The notes under the pieces were generated by a model. The model saw only the letters and a program-made list of their open reading frames with translations, was not told the DNA's origin and ran no database searches. Shown here piece by piece: positions 47,399-56,230 of a DNA stretch of 64,000 bases (position 1 is its first letter; the number at the start of each line of letters is the position of its first letter). The stretch is from positions 62,001-126,000 of the forward strand of contig NZ_MDHN01000005.1 in the NCBI RefSeq assembly GCF_001757105.1. The letters are read 5' to 3'. Both the position numbers and the translations under genes were made by a program. The DNA is from Alteromonas confluentis. Lineage in GTDB: Bacteria; Pseudomonadota; Gammaproteobacteria; Enterobacterales; Alteromonadaceae.

Positions 47399-48820
47399 TC
47401 AAGACGGCGACAACTGGCATTCAGGCAAAAGCTCGGAAAGGGTGCGAAGCGCCGCTTCCCTCGATGCATGATTTCTATCAATGAAGTTAAAGCGAAGACA
47501 ATGACGATATTTGCCCGTTGCGGAAAACATCTGGCCTGGGGCCAAAATAATGCCTGCTTGCTTGGCACGTTCCGCCAATTTTACCGCGTCGTATTTTTTG
47601 GGTAATTCCATCCATAAAACAAAGCCACCTTCCGGGTAACTTACCCGTGTCTGCTCGGGGAAAAACCGTCTGATATCTTCTAGCATGAGATCTCTGGCCT
47701 TGCGATAGTGCTGTCGCATAGCGCTTAAGTGCCGCTCGTAACCACCTTCGCGGATGAACCTCCCAATAGCAAGCTGGGGCAAAGTAGGGCACATAGAACT
47801 GCTGACATATTTTATATGGGTGACTTTGTCACGGTAGCGGCCTGGTGCAATCCAGCCCACACGAAAACCGGGAGCCAGTGTTTTAGAGAATGAGGAACAA
47901 AGTAGAACGCGGCCATCATCATCGAAAGATTTCAGGGTTTTAGGCCGCGGATAATCAAAGGCAATGTCGCCATAAATATCGTCTTCAATGATGGCGATAT
48001 CGAATTCTTGGGCCAGTTGATATAAGGCCTGCTTTTTTTCCAGCGGCATGACATATCCCTGGGGATTATTTACCGTAGGTGTAACCAGAATCGCTTTTAC
48101 CGGCCACTGGTCCATTGCCAGACGCAGCGCATCAATGCTCATTCCATCCCGGGAATCGGTGGGAATTTCAAGTGCTTTCAGGTTGGCGGCTTTTATCGCC
48201 TGCATGGCGCCATAAAAGCCGGGCGATTCTACCGCGACAATTTCGCCAGGTTCAGCCACAGCCCGTAAACAAACCGATAACGCCTCCTGACAGCCCGACG
48301 TCACCACAAAATCTTCGGCCATTAAATGGCAACCGGCCGATGCTGTAAGCCGGGAAAGTTGTTCGCGAAGTCCCGCATCACCCTGAATGTGACCGTATTT
48401 CATGCCATCTTGTGGGCGATGACGATTCAGCTCATAAAGGCTTTTTAACAGCGGCTTGAGCGTGGATGAAGCCATGTCAGGCATGGCGTGTTGAAACTCA
48501 CAAACAGCATCTACCCCGTGACCCAACAACATGGCTAAAACATCTTCCCACAATGAGACGTCCATGGGGCGTTGAGGTGGTTTGGACTGTTCGGGCCGAC
48601 TAATGGCTTTTCGTTCTTCAGCAACAAAGTAGCCAGACTTCGGACGCGCTACAATAAGCTGGTCTCGTTCCAGTACACGATACGCTTCTTGAACGGTAGA
48701 CAAACTCACACCATGCTCGCTGGCAAGTTGGCGAACAGACGGTAAACGGGATGCTGGGGCGAAATAGCCCAGTTGGATCTGCTCTTTCAGACGTGCAGCG
48801 AGTTGCTGGTATCGGCTCAT
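47399..48820 (-). CDS. MocR-type regulator: GntR helix-turn-helix plus aminotransferase-like domain
   Basis: ATG 48820 (MSRYQQLAARLKEQIQLGYF) is chosen because AGAGGA precedes it; 473 residues. Residues 1-75 are a GntR winged helix (RLPSVRQLASEHGVSLSTVQEAYRVLERD). Residues about 100-473 are a fold-type I aminotransferase-like domain with the PLP lysine in LCSSFSKTLAPGFRVGWIAPG and the ring-stacking region IAIIEDDIYGDI. It would sense PLP or an amino acid and regulate the divergent LysE exporter gene. The shared gap carries an array of CCATACAG repeats. Confidence 0.93.
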   Translation of the reverse strand: MSRYQQLAARLKEQIQLGYFAPASRLPSVRQLASEHGVSLSTVQEAYRVLERDQLIVARPKSGYFVAEERKAISRPEQSKPPQRPMDVSLWEDVLAMLLGHGVDAVCEFQHAMPDMASSTLKPLLKSLYELNRHRPQDGMKYGHIQGDAGLREQLSRLTASAGCHLMAEDFVVTSGCQEALSVCLRAVAEPGEIVAVESPGFYGAMQAIKAANLKALEIPTDSRDGMSIDALRLAMDQWPVKAILVTPTVNNPQGYVMPLEKKQALYQLAQEFDIAIIEDDIYGDIAFDYPRPKTLKSFDDDGRVLLCSSFSKTLAPGFRVGWIAPGRYRDKVTHIKYVSSSMCPTLPQLAIGRFIREGGYERHLSAMRQHYRKARDLMLEDIRRFFPEQTRVSYPEGGFVLWMELPKKYDAVKLAERAKQAGIILAPGQMFSATGKYRHCLRFNFIDRNHASREAALRTLSELLPECQLSPS

Positions 48821-48852
48821 AGTCAATCCTCTAAAAACATACACAGTAATAT

Positions 48853-48933
48853 ACCGTACAGTTTTAGTAAGAATAACCATACAGATTTGGTAATTTTTGA
48901 CCATACAGTGCTTGAAAATAAAATCTGTATGGT
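48853..48933. promoter_or_regulatory. MocR operator array between the regulator and LysE genes
   Basis: ACCGTACAG (48853-48861), ACCATACAGATTT (48876-48888), ACCATACAG (48900-48908) and AAATCTGTATGGT (48921-48933) are direct and inverted copies of one element. The second and fourth form a perfect 13-base inverted repeat with centres about 45 bases apart. Direct plus inverted repeats are typical of MocR sites. Confidence 0.75.
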
Positions 48934-49037
48934 CATTTGCCTGTTTATTTATCTATAAAACAATACAGTCGAGTTCAATAAAGTAAGTCATAACGCATTC
49001 ACTTTATTTGAAAACTTTATATAGCGGCGAAAACAAC

Positions 49038-49646
49038 ATGGAACTTTCTTTATTAATTGGCATTGCAGCTTTTGCCTTTGTTACTTCCGTCACTCCGGGC
49101 CCGAATAACATGATGTTGCTGGCATCAGGTGCACAGTTTGGCTTCACGCGCACGTTGCCGCACATGATTGGCATCGTAATAGGCGTAGCTATGCTGTTGT
49201 TTTGCGTTCTGCTAGGACTTGGCGCCCTGTTTACGTTGTATCCGTCGCTGTATTCGGTGCTAAATGTTGCCGGTTCGGCCTATCTACTCTGGCTGTCATG
49301 GAAAATTGCCAGCGGACCCGTCGCGGCAATCAGTGAGGATGATGACACCGACAGTCAGCCTTTGCGCTGGTGGCAGGCGGCTTTATTCCAATTCGTAAAT
49401 CCAAAAGCGTGGATGATGGCGTTAGGGAGTGTGAGTACCTTTTCACTGCCTGGCGACGAATACGTGCTTTCAGGGGCGATGATCATGTTGGCATTTGCGG
49501 CTATCGGTTTTCCTGCTATTTCTGTTTGGGCAGGGGCGGGAGCGAAACTGCGAGATTGGTTGAATAGCCCAAAACGCCGTCGCGGATTCAATTTGACCAT
49601 GGGCGCGGCAACAGCGGCGACATTGCTGTTAATTGTCGACTTTTGA
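49038..49646 (+). CDS. LysE/RhtB-family amino-acid exporter
   Basis: The likely start is ATG 49038 (MELSLLIGIAAFAFVTSVTP), giving 202 residues; an upstream in-frame ATG at 49008 adds ten polar residues. The family signature TPGPNNMMLLASGAQFGF is present, followed by six hydrophobic segments and WQAALFQFVNPKAWMMALG. It exports an amino acid or homoserine-lactone-like compound. It is divergent from the MocR regulator and probably controlled by it. Confidence 0.9.
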   Translation: MELSLLIGIAAFAFVTSVTPGPNNMMLLASGAQFGFTRTLPHMIGIVIGVAMLLFCVLLGLGALFTLYPSLYSVLNVAGSAYLLWLSWKIASGPVAAISEDDDTDSQPLRWWQAALFQFVNPKAWMMALGSVSTFSLPGDEYVLSGAMIMLAFAAIGFPAISVWAGAGAKLRDWLNSPKRRRGFNLTMGAATAATLLLIVDF

Positions 49647-49680
49647 CGTGTAACTCAGATACAAAAAGTATTGAAAGCGC

Positions 49681-50055
49681 CTAGAGCAGGCGCTTCGCGT
49701 TCGATTTAACCTTACTGTGGAACGGTTTAACCATACTTTCTGTCATTTTCATGCTGGCAGCAGGTGCATAGCGAAACATAATTTGAGACAGCGCCTGGGG
49801 CAGCATAGCGGGTGATGAAGCCGTGCCTACCATCTCCGATACGGCTTTGGCCTGAAACTTCGCAGAATCCATAGTAACAGCCTGCATGGCCGTACCTGCG
49901 GCAATGACTTTTTCAATCCACATTTCATTCATTTCCCAGATATCAGACTTGGCTGGTAACCGGGTTGACGTTGACATTCGGTACAGACGATTTGCGATGA
50001 CCTGGGGAGCCAGTGTCCACAACTCGAATAACTGCAAGGGTAAAGGTTGTTTCAC
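49681..50055 (-). CDS. Small protein of unknown function with a decayed paralogue at 62.4 kb
   Basis: The start is probably GTG 50055 after CAGGAG, giving 124 residues beginning MKQPLPLQLFELWTLAPQVI; the longer frame to 50133 has no ribosome site. The sequence is amphipathic and helical, without cysteines or membrane segments (EMNEMWIEKVIAAGTAMQAV, KFQAKAVSEMV), loosely like phasins, but I do not recognise the family with certainty. The stop lies in a hairpin AAGCGCCT/AGGCGCTT (49675-49695) that may also act as a terminator. A 56-base stretch (49979-50034) recurs at 62393-62448. Confidence 0.6.
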   Translation of the reverse strand: MKQPLPLQLFELWTLAPQVIANRLYRMSTSTRLPAKSDIWEMNEMWIEKVIAAGTAMQAVTMDSAKFQAKAVSEMVGTASSPAMLPQALSQIMFRYAPAASMKMTESMVKPFHSKVKSNAKRLL

Positions 50056-50579
50056 TGAATTCTCCTGAGCGACTACTTTGCTGATACAGCGGAGAGGGAA
50101 GTTTAGTTCATATGTGAAAATTGTGTAGTACACCTTTGGCTAACATTGTCAGCGTTTGTAAAATAGAGTATTTTTCTGCAAATAGGAATCATTATTATTA
50201 GTGAGTGGGGAGTCAATAGTTCTCTCTATTATTTAATACACATCTTTTTGATAGCGGTGTTTGCTGCCTCGACTGCTTTGTAGGCATTGATACCGGCTTC
50301 ATCAAAACCGCCATGTTGGCCTACGACTATTCAGAATGACACTGTCCACACCGGCAGCCAGTCAGGATACCGGTTTATGGGGCTCTTCAATGACTTCAGA
50401 GCTTTCAAACGATCTTTCCCTACCGTTGAGCTATCAATGGCGCACTTATCATACGAGTTCGAGACTGGATAAAGTTCGAAGTTTGACTAAATTATAGTAT
50501 AGCAGTAATCAATTCAAAGCTGTGGTTCTGGCACAAGAATTCTGAAATTAGTACACCTTAAACTAAAGGCAGTATATAT
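50056..50579. other. Gap with possible degraded reading frame
   Basis: No intact gene is present in this 524-base stretch. On the minus strand one frame from about 50470 down to the TAA at 50229 reads as plausible protein (for example GGFDEAGINAYKAVEAANTA near its end), broken by one in-frame TGA near 50331. There is no start codon with a ribosome site. It may be a gene relic, or chance. The FIST gene promoter must also lie here. Confidence 0.25.
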
Positions 50580-51722
50580 ATGAGTAGTGGCATAACGATT
50601 ACCTCAACTAAACTTACCGACGCAGAAGCAGCGATAAAAGAAATTAGTGAACAATTAGATTTGAATTCAAATGTGTTTGTTATGCTGTTTTTTTCAATTT
50701 CATATAATAGAAATTCACTGGGTCAGGCTATAAAAAACACGTTATCCTGTATTGAAGTAATTGGGTGCTCAACATCAGGAGAAATAGGATTAAATGGTTA
50801 TGATGAAAAAAGCATAACGGCTATCGCTTTTTCAAAGGAATATTTCAAGATAAGTTCATTGATTTACCCGTCAATCAGTAAGATGGAATTGAATGTTTGG
50901 CATGAGAAAACCCAGAGGCTATATAGAAATCACAACGATTTATATAATGTAAGAAATAGCGGTGAGCTTTTTTCTTTGTTGCTTATTGATGGCGTTTCTT
51001 GTTGTGAAGAACCCTTCGTCAGGACAGTATCTAATGCTATTTCAAATGTACCACTTGTAGGTGGTTCTGCTGGCGATAACCTACATTTTGTTGCTACCTA
51101 TTTATATTATAAAGGTCAAATGCATGTGGATTGTGCGGCGCTTATGTTAGTTTCAACTACATTGCCTTTTAACATATTGAAGTCGCAGCATATTTATTCA
51201 ACGAGCAAGAGAATGATCGTTACTGACGCGATACCTAAAGATCGTATTGTTACTGAATTGAATGGTTTTCCTGCTGCTGAAGAATATGCTCGAATGCTTG
51301 GGCTTTCTTCGCCTGAAGAGTTAACCGAAGCATTAATTGCCAGTCATCCCACAGTTGTCGTTATTGGGAAAGATGAATTTGTACGTTCGATAAAATGCGT
51401 TAATGATGACGGCAGTTTAACTTTTTATTGTGCTATTGATGTCGGGATCGTGTTACGTATTGCGCAGGGAAATGACCTGCATGACAGTATGAAAGCCTCA
51501 ATTGAAAGTATTGAAAACGACATGGGAGCGATTCAAGGATTACTTACTTTTGACTGTATATTGCGTCGCTTAGAGCTTAAAGAAACTGAAAATTTATCAA
51601 AAGTCTCCAATTTATTAGTAAAACATAATGCTGCTGGGTTTAGTACTTATGGCGAGCAAATAAATGGCTTGCATGTAAACCAAACTTGTACAGGAATAGC
51701 AATAGGCTTCTCAAATGAATGA
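50580..51722 (+). CDS. FIST-domain sensory protein
   Basis: The 380-residue soluble protein has a FIST_N region (about 15-210: IEVIGCSTSGEIGLNGYDEK, VPLVGGSAGDN) and a FIST_C region (about 225-370: GFPAAEEYARMLGLSS, FDCILRRLELK, AGFSTYGEQINGLHVNQT). FIST domains are proposed to bind small ligands such as amino acids and to feed signals to linked kinases. The gene overlaps the following kinase gene by eight bases, so the two act as a pair. Codon use is clearly more AT-rich than in neighbouring genes. Confidence 0.9.
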   Translation: MSSGITITSTKLTDAEAAIKEISEQLDLNSNVFVMLFFSISYNRNSLGQAIKNTLSCIEVIGCSTSGEIGLNGYDEKSITAIAFSKEYFKISSLIYPSISKMELNVWHEKTQRLYRNHNDLYNVRNSGELFSLLLIDGVSCCEEPFVRTVSNAISNVPLVGGSAGDNLHFVATYLYYKGQMHVDCAALMLVSTTLPFNILKSQHIYSTSKRMIVTDAIPKDRIVTELNGFPAAEEYARMLGLSSPEELTEALIASHPTVVVIGKDEFVRSIKCVNDDGSLTFYCAIDVGIVLRIAQGNDLHDSMKASIESIENDMGAIQGLLTFDCILRRLELKETENLSKVSNLLVKHNAAGFSTYGEQINGLHVNQTCTGIAIGFSNE

Positions 51723-52653
51723 TTTATCAAAACAAGAGTATATAAGTGAAATAAATCGTTTGAATAAAATAATAGATGTTCTGGCAACGCGCGCTGAGCA
51801 AGGTATTAATAGTGAATCCAGTGATTTTTCTTTATTTCAAACCACGATAGCACTAGAAGAGAAGGTAAGGAAAAGAACCGAAGAATTACGTGATACTCAA
51901 AAAAAACTAGTAGAATCGGAAAAAATGGCTTCTCTGGGTAGATTGGTATCAGGCGTTGCGCACGAGCTTAATACACCGATTGGAATATGTATTACGAGTG
52001 CCTCTTTGATAACAGAGATAACTGAAGAAGTACACACTGCGCTTAGCGATAATGAAATAACAGAGTCTCAGTTAATAGAGTACTTTTCATCTGTTAATGA
52101 AACAGTAGATTTAATCGCGAATAACTTGTCAAGATCATCAACACTTATAAGCTACTTCAAGCAGGTAAGTGTGGGTAATTCAAGTGAGGAAATTGCAAAA
52201 TTTAATTTAAAAGAAATTTTAGATGATGTTAATTCTATCTATATTAATAAGTTTTTAAGCAGAAATATTATATTCAGTATCGAGTGTGATGAAAATATAG
52301 AATTAACAAGCTACCCTGATGCTTTAGCGAAAATACTAAGTAACCTTATAGCCAAGTCTCTGGATTATGCGTTTGACGAAGAGAGTTCAGGAAAGATTAT
52401 TATTGAAGTCACACAAGATGATGAATCAATAAAGTTACTGTATAGAGATAGTGGAAAAGGCATGAGTGCTGATGTTTCAAGTAACATATTTGAGCCTTTT
52501 TTCACAACAAATCGAAGCAATGGTAACACTGGTCTGGGAATGTTCATTTTATATAATTTGATAACTCAGCAACTTAACGGAGATATACAGTGCACGAGTG
52601 AATTGGGCAAAGGAACTACTTTTGTTTTGTCTTTACCCAACCTAAATAAGTAA
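51715..52653 (+). CDS. Soluble histidine kinase paired with the FIST protein
   Basis: The 312-residue protein has no membrane segment. An N-terminal coiled coil (about 40-75: LEEKVRKRTEELRDTQKKL) leads to the H-box SGVAHELNTPIGI with the phospho-accepting histidine. The HATPase domain shows an N-box (NLIAKSLDYAFDE), DSGKGMSADVSSNIFEPFF and GNTGLGMFILYNLI. It would receive its input from the FIST protein. No response-regulator gene is next to it. Like its partner it is AT-rich. Confidence 0.9.
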   Translation: MNDLSKQEYISEINRLNKIIDVLATRAEQGINSESSDFSLFQTTIALEEKVRKRTEELRDTQKKLVESEKMASLGRLVSGVAHELNTPIGICITSASLITEITEEVHTALSDNEITESQLIEYFSSVNETVDLIANNLSRSSTLISYFKQVSVGNSSEEIAKFNLKEILDDVNSIYINKFLSRNIIFSIECDENIELTSYPDALAKILSNLIAKSLDYAFDEESSGKIIIEVTQDDESIKLLYRDSGKGMSADVSSNIFEPFFTTNRSNGNTGLGMFILYNLITQQLNGDIQCTSELGKGTTFVLSLPNLNK

Positions 52654-52808
52654 GGAAACAGCGAAAAAACTTCCCAGTCAGGTTTCAAGTCATGCTCTGC
52701 GTGACAGTTCATACATTATCCATTTCCGGTGTGCTGAACCCAATTTGTTTTTCATCATAGGTCTTTGTTCGAAGGACAAGCAACGAAGCCATCACTTTAC
52801 ATGCTAAT

Positions 52809-52823
52809 TGATAATAAGTATCA
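52809..52823. promoter_or_regulatory. Fur box upstream of the iron ABC operon
   Basis: TGATAATAAGTATCA fits the 7-1-7 Fur pattern (TGATAAT-N-ATTATCA) with one mismatch, 30 bases upstream of ATG 52854. Confidence 0.75.
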
Positions 52824-52853
52824 TTTGCAAAATCATATACGTAAGGATTAATC

Positions 52854-53666
52854 ATGACGTTTTCAGGATCAGCCCGTTGTAAAATCGCCTTAGTACTGGC
52901 ACTTTCTTTTGGTAGTTTTTCTTCTCAGGTTTCAGCTAATGGTGCGATTGGAGACCATGTAAACAACCTTCACGCACATCTGGGCGAGTACGCAGAAGAA
53001 GTACAGTGGCTGGAAGATAAATTCGGTGCCGTTGTCGATGTTTATGAAAAGCAGGGTAAAGGAAAAGTTGATACTGATGTTATGATTGAGTACTGGGAAG
53101 AAGTGGATTTCCATTCAGCCATTGAAACTCAATATGTGCCTGTTTACGCCACCATTTGGCAAGGTATTTACGGTGTGAAAACGGCGATCGACAAGGGCGC
53201 AGATGCATCAGCCGTTCGTGCTGAAGAAGCAAAACTGGTGCATGCATTATGGCAGGGCCTTGGCGCGGTAAAACTGGCTTCCCAATATCAGAAAAAAGGG
53301 CTTATTGATCAGGTTCAAACCACAGAAACTGAGCCGACAACGCCAACGGAAGTGATTGATGACATTAAAGTGCGTCTTGACCGTGTTGTCGCGAAGTATG
53401 CAGAACAGTTGTCTGAAGTGGCAACCACACTGGTGTTTGATACCTATCTGCAACGCTTCGAAGGCATTGAGGGCGCGTTAATTGAACTCGATGCACCACT
53501 GGTTGAAGATCTGGAGAAAGATTTCAATGTTTCATTACCGCAGGCTATTGAGCAAGACAAAGGCGTAGATGCGGTGCGTGACGTGGTGAATGCCATGCAG
53601 GTTAAGTTAGATAAGGCCTATGCGTTACTGGCAGAAGCGGAAAAAAATCGTAAAAGCGTGTTTTAA
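52854..53666 (+). CDS. Periplasmic helical protein of unknown family, first gene of the iron ABC operon
   Basis: The 270-residue protein has a signal peptide (LALSFGSFSSQVSA, cleavage after residue 28). The mature part is helical and appears internally duplicated: about residues 35-145 and 168-262 share a pattern of L..YAE, then a Y-rich or acidic helix (YWEEVDFHSAIE versus YLQRFEGIEGALIE), then a D-x-x-AVR helix. Acidic, histidine and tyrosine residues could bind metal. I do not recognise the family. It ends nine bases before the Fe3+-binding protein gene and is led by a Fur box, so an accessory role in iron uptake is likely but inferred. Confidence 0.75.
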   Translation: MTFSGSARCKIALVLALSFGSFSSQVSANGAIGDHVNNLHAHLGEYAEEVQWLEDKFGAVVDVYEKQGKGKVDTDVMIEYWEEVDFHSAIETQYVPVYATIWQGIYGVKTAIDKGADASAVRAEEAKLVHALWQGLGAVKLASQYQKKGLIDQVQTTETEPTTPTEVIDDIKVRLDRVVAKYAEQLSEVATTLVFDTYLQRFEGIEGALIELDAPLVEDLEKDFNVSLPQAIEQDKGVDAVRDVVNAMQVKLDKAYALLAEAEKNRKSVF

Positions 53667-53675
53667 GGATTTATT

Positions 53676-54713
53676 ATGCAACGCAGAACGTTCGTTCAGG
53701 GCTTAGGGCTGGCAGGCTTAGCTGGCGGTTTGGGGTTATTACCCGGCATGTCCTTCGCTAATCCGGCCAATGCGGTGTCCGTTGATTCACTACCCAAATT
53801 GAAAGGTGACCTCACGCTTTATCTTGGCAGAGGTGAGGGTGGACTTTACGAGAATGTGCTTGAAGCGATAAAGAAAAAGAATCCGGGATTGAATCTGCAA
53901 ATCCGCCGCGGTGCGACGGCAGAACTTGCTAATATGCTAGTCGCCGAAGCTAAAGCCGGCGTGAAACGGGCAGATTTGTTCTGGGCCGTAGATACCGGTT
54001 CTATTGGTATGATCACTAATCAGGGGTTGGCCAAGCCCCTGCCTGATGATGTGGTTAATCAATTAAAACCGGGCTTTCAGTATCCCATGTGGTCGCCAGT
54101 AACCGGGCGCATTCGCACCTTACCGTATAATACTGAGCGAGTACGCGCAGACCAGATTCCTGACAGTGTGATGGCCCTTGCCGACACCGACCTGAAATTA
54201 GGCTGGGCGCCTGCTTATGCTTCTTTTCAGTCTTTTGTCACCGCAATGCGTATTCTTGAGGGCGAAAAAGCCACAGCCAACTGGCTGAAAGGTGTGAATA
54301 GCAAGGCGAAGAAATATGCCGGTGAACTGGGTGTGGTAATGGGCGTTGAGCGTGGCGAAGTCGATTTGGGTTTTGCCAATCATTATTACACGTTGCGACT
54401 AAAAGCCGGCAAGCCAGATGCCAAGGTGGATATTGCTTATACCAAGAACGACGCCGGATGTCTGGTTAATGCCTCGGGCATTATTTCGCTTACTGAGGGT
54501 GATTTACCGATAAACTTTATTCGCTACCTGCTTACTAAAGAAGTGCAGTCTTATTTGGCAACGGAGGCGAATGAAATCCCACTGGTTGCTGGGGTTGCGC
54601 CGCCCGTTGGGCTTACCCCATTGAGCAGTATTTCTCCTCCTGATTTGGATCTTCGTAAATTAGCTGATATAAGACCGACATTAGATTTGATGAGGAATGT
54701 TGGCGTTCTGTGA
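53676..54713 (+). CDS. fbpA: Fe3+-binding periplasmic protein of an ABC transporter (FbpA-like)
   Basis: The 345-residue protein has a twin-arginine signal (MQRRTFVQGLGLAGLAGGLG). The mature part is a class II solute-binding fold beginning LTLYLGRGEGGLYENVLEAI. The paired tyrosines that chelate ferric iron in FbpA are visible in GFANHYYTLRLKAG. It delivers iron to the inner-membrane permease. The Tat route is less common than Sec for this family. Its TGA overlaps the permease GTG (GTGA). Confidence 0.88.
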   Translation: MQRRTFVQGLGLAGLAGGLGLLPGMSFANPANAVSVDSLPKLKGDLTLYLGRGEGGLYENVLEAIKKKNPGLNLQIRRGATAELANMLVAEAKAGVKRADLFWAVDTGSIGMITNQGLAKPLPDDVVNQLKPGFQYPMWSPVTGRIRTLPYNTERVRADQIPDSVMALADTDLKLGWAPAYASFQSFVTAMRILEGEKATANWLKGVNSKAKKYAGELGVVMGVERGEVDLGFANHYYTLRLKAGKPDAKVDIAYTKNDAGCLVNASGIISLTEGDLPINFIRYLLTKEVQSYLATEANEIPLVAGVAPPVGLTPLSSISPPDLDLRKLADIRPTLDLMRNVGVL

Positions 54714-56230
54714 AAAACCTGCCTAAATCGTACCCCTTTGCAATCATCATTGCGGTGATTGCAATTTTGCCTGTTGGCGTTTTATTTAGTCTTGCCTCTG
54801 ACAATACCGCCTTTTTTGATACCAGAAATATCACCGTATTGTTAAATACGTTGGCATTGATGGGGCTTACGGTGCTTGGCGCTGTGCTGATTGGCGTGCC
54901 GTTGGCATTGCTCTCCGCCTACGTGAACCTTCCGCTAAAACGTTTATGGCTGATCCTATTTGCAGCGCCCCTTGCAATGCCGAGTTACCTTGGCGCATTT
55001 ACCCTGTATTTTTCTTTCGGCCGCGGTGGCGAGATTGAAAGTTTGACCGGCTTAACGACGCCTTCTCTGGAAGGGGTATGGGGAGCTGGCTTGGTCATGA
55101 CATTGTACACCTATCCGTTTGTGATGATGACGACCCGCTCGGCACTGCTTAGTCTGGATGCCAGTCAGATAAATGCTGCACGCACGTTGGGTTTATCATT
55201 AGCCGCGAGTATTTGGCGCATTGTATTGCCCCGGGTGGTGAACAGCATTGCCGCTGGTGCGCTGTTGGCTGCGCTTTATGCGTTATCTGATTTTGGTACG
55301 CCGGCGATCATGGGGCTGGACACCTTTACCCGGGTCATCTTTGTTGAATACAATGCCTTTGGTCTAAGTCAGGCTGCCATGTTGTCGCTTCAACTCATGC
55401 TTATTGTGGTACTGATTTTGTTTATTGAATCACAAATTCGAGGCGCAAAGGAGCGGCCGGGTAAGCATATCCAAATACACATGCATCCAGCGAAAAGTCT
55501 CAGTTTTGTTGGGCTGTTTTCGCCGGTGATTCTCATGTCTTTGGTTCTGCCTTTAGGCATTTTTACCTTGTGGCTTTTGCAGGAAGGTGCCGAAGGGTTT
55601 GATATTGCCTATGCGTGGAATTCTGCCTATGCGTCTATGCTGGCTGCTGTTGTTGCTGTCATTCTGGCCATACCCGTTGCCCATGCTGCCATTGCAGGTC
55701 GTGTAGGGCGGTTCTTTGAGCGCATTACTTATTTCGGGTTCGGTGTGCCCGGTATTGTCATGGGCACAGCCTTAGTTTATTTAGGATTACAAATTCCGGT
55801 TCTGTATCAAACGCTGGGCTTGCTGGTGATTGCCTATGTATTGCGCTTTTTACCGTTAGCGGTGAGTACGGTTCGTAGTACCACTGAAAATCAGGATGGT
55901 GGTCTGGTAAACGCAGCACGGGTGCTGGGCGCTTCGCCGAAAGAAGCTTTTTTACGTGTTACCTTACCCCTTACAGCCCGTGGCATGATTGCCGGCGCTG
56001 CATTGGTGTTCCTTGAAGTTATGCGCGAATTACCGGCAACATTGATGCTGGGTCCAACCGGTTTTGAAACGCTGGCAACCTATTTGTGGCGTGTTTATGA
56101 AGCTGGCTATTTCGGTCGTGCTGCGGTGCCGGGCTTATGTTTGGTGTTCATTTCCGGGCTTGGGTTGATCCTGATGCTCACTGGCGAGCGAAAAGCAGAA
56201 TTTTCAGTTAACGAGAGTCAACATTCCTGA
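54710..56230 (+). CDS. fbpB: Fe3+ ABC transporter permease, fused two-domain (FbpB-like)
   Basis: The GTG start at 54710 overlaps the upstream stop. The 506-residue protein has about twelve membrane helices in two homologous halves. Each half carries the EAA-loop pattern: INAARTLGLSLAASIWRIVLP in the first and VNAARVLGASPKEAFLRVTLP in the second. This is the FbpB/HitB layout of ferric-ion permeases. Its TGA shares one base with the ATPase ATG, so binding protein, permease and ATPase are translationally coupled. Confidence 0.92.
   Translation: MKNLPKSYPFAIIIAVIAILPVGVLFSLASDNTAFFDTRNITVLLNTLALMGLTVLGAVLIGVPLALLSAYVNLPLKRLWLILFAAPLAMPSYLGAFTLYFSFGRGGEIESLTGLTTPSLEGVWGAGLVMTLYTYPFVMMTTRSALLSLDASQINAARTLGLSLAASIWRIVLPRVVNSIAAGALLAALYALSDFGTPAIMGLDTFTRVIFVEYNAFGLSQAAMLSLQLMLIVVLILFIESQIRGAKERPGKHIQIHMHPAKSLSFVGLFSPVILMSLVLPLGIFTLWLLQEGAEGFDIAYAWNSAYASMLAAVVAVILAIPVAHAAIAGRVGRFFERITYFGFGVPGIVMGTALVYLGLQIPVLYQTLGLLVIAYVLRFLPLAVSTVRSTTENQDGGLVNAARVLGASPKEAFLRVTLPLTARGMIAGAALVFLEVMRELPATLMLGPTGFETLATYLWRVYEAGYFGRAAVPGLCLVFISGLGLILMLTGERKAEFSVNESQHS

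Noticed and set aside
50229-50470. Insertion sequence remnant
   Set aside because: The degraded frame shows no transposase motif, terminal inverted repeats or target duplication that I can identify.
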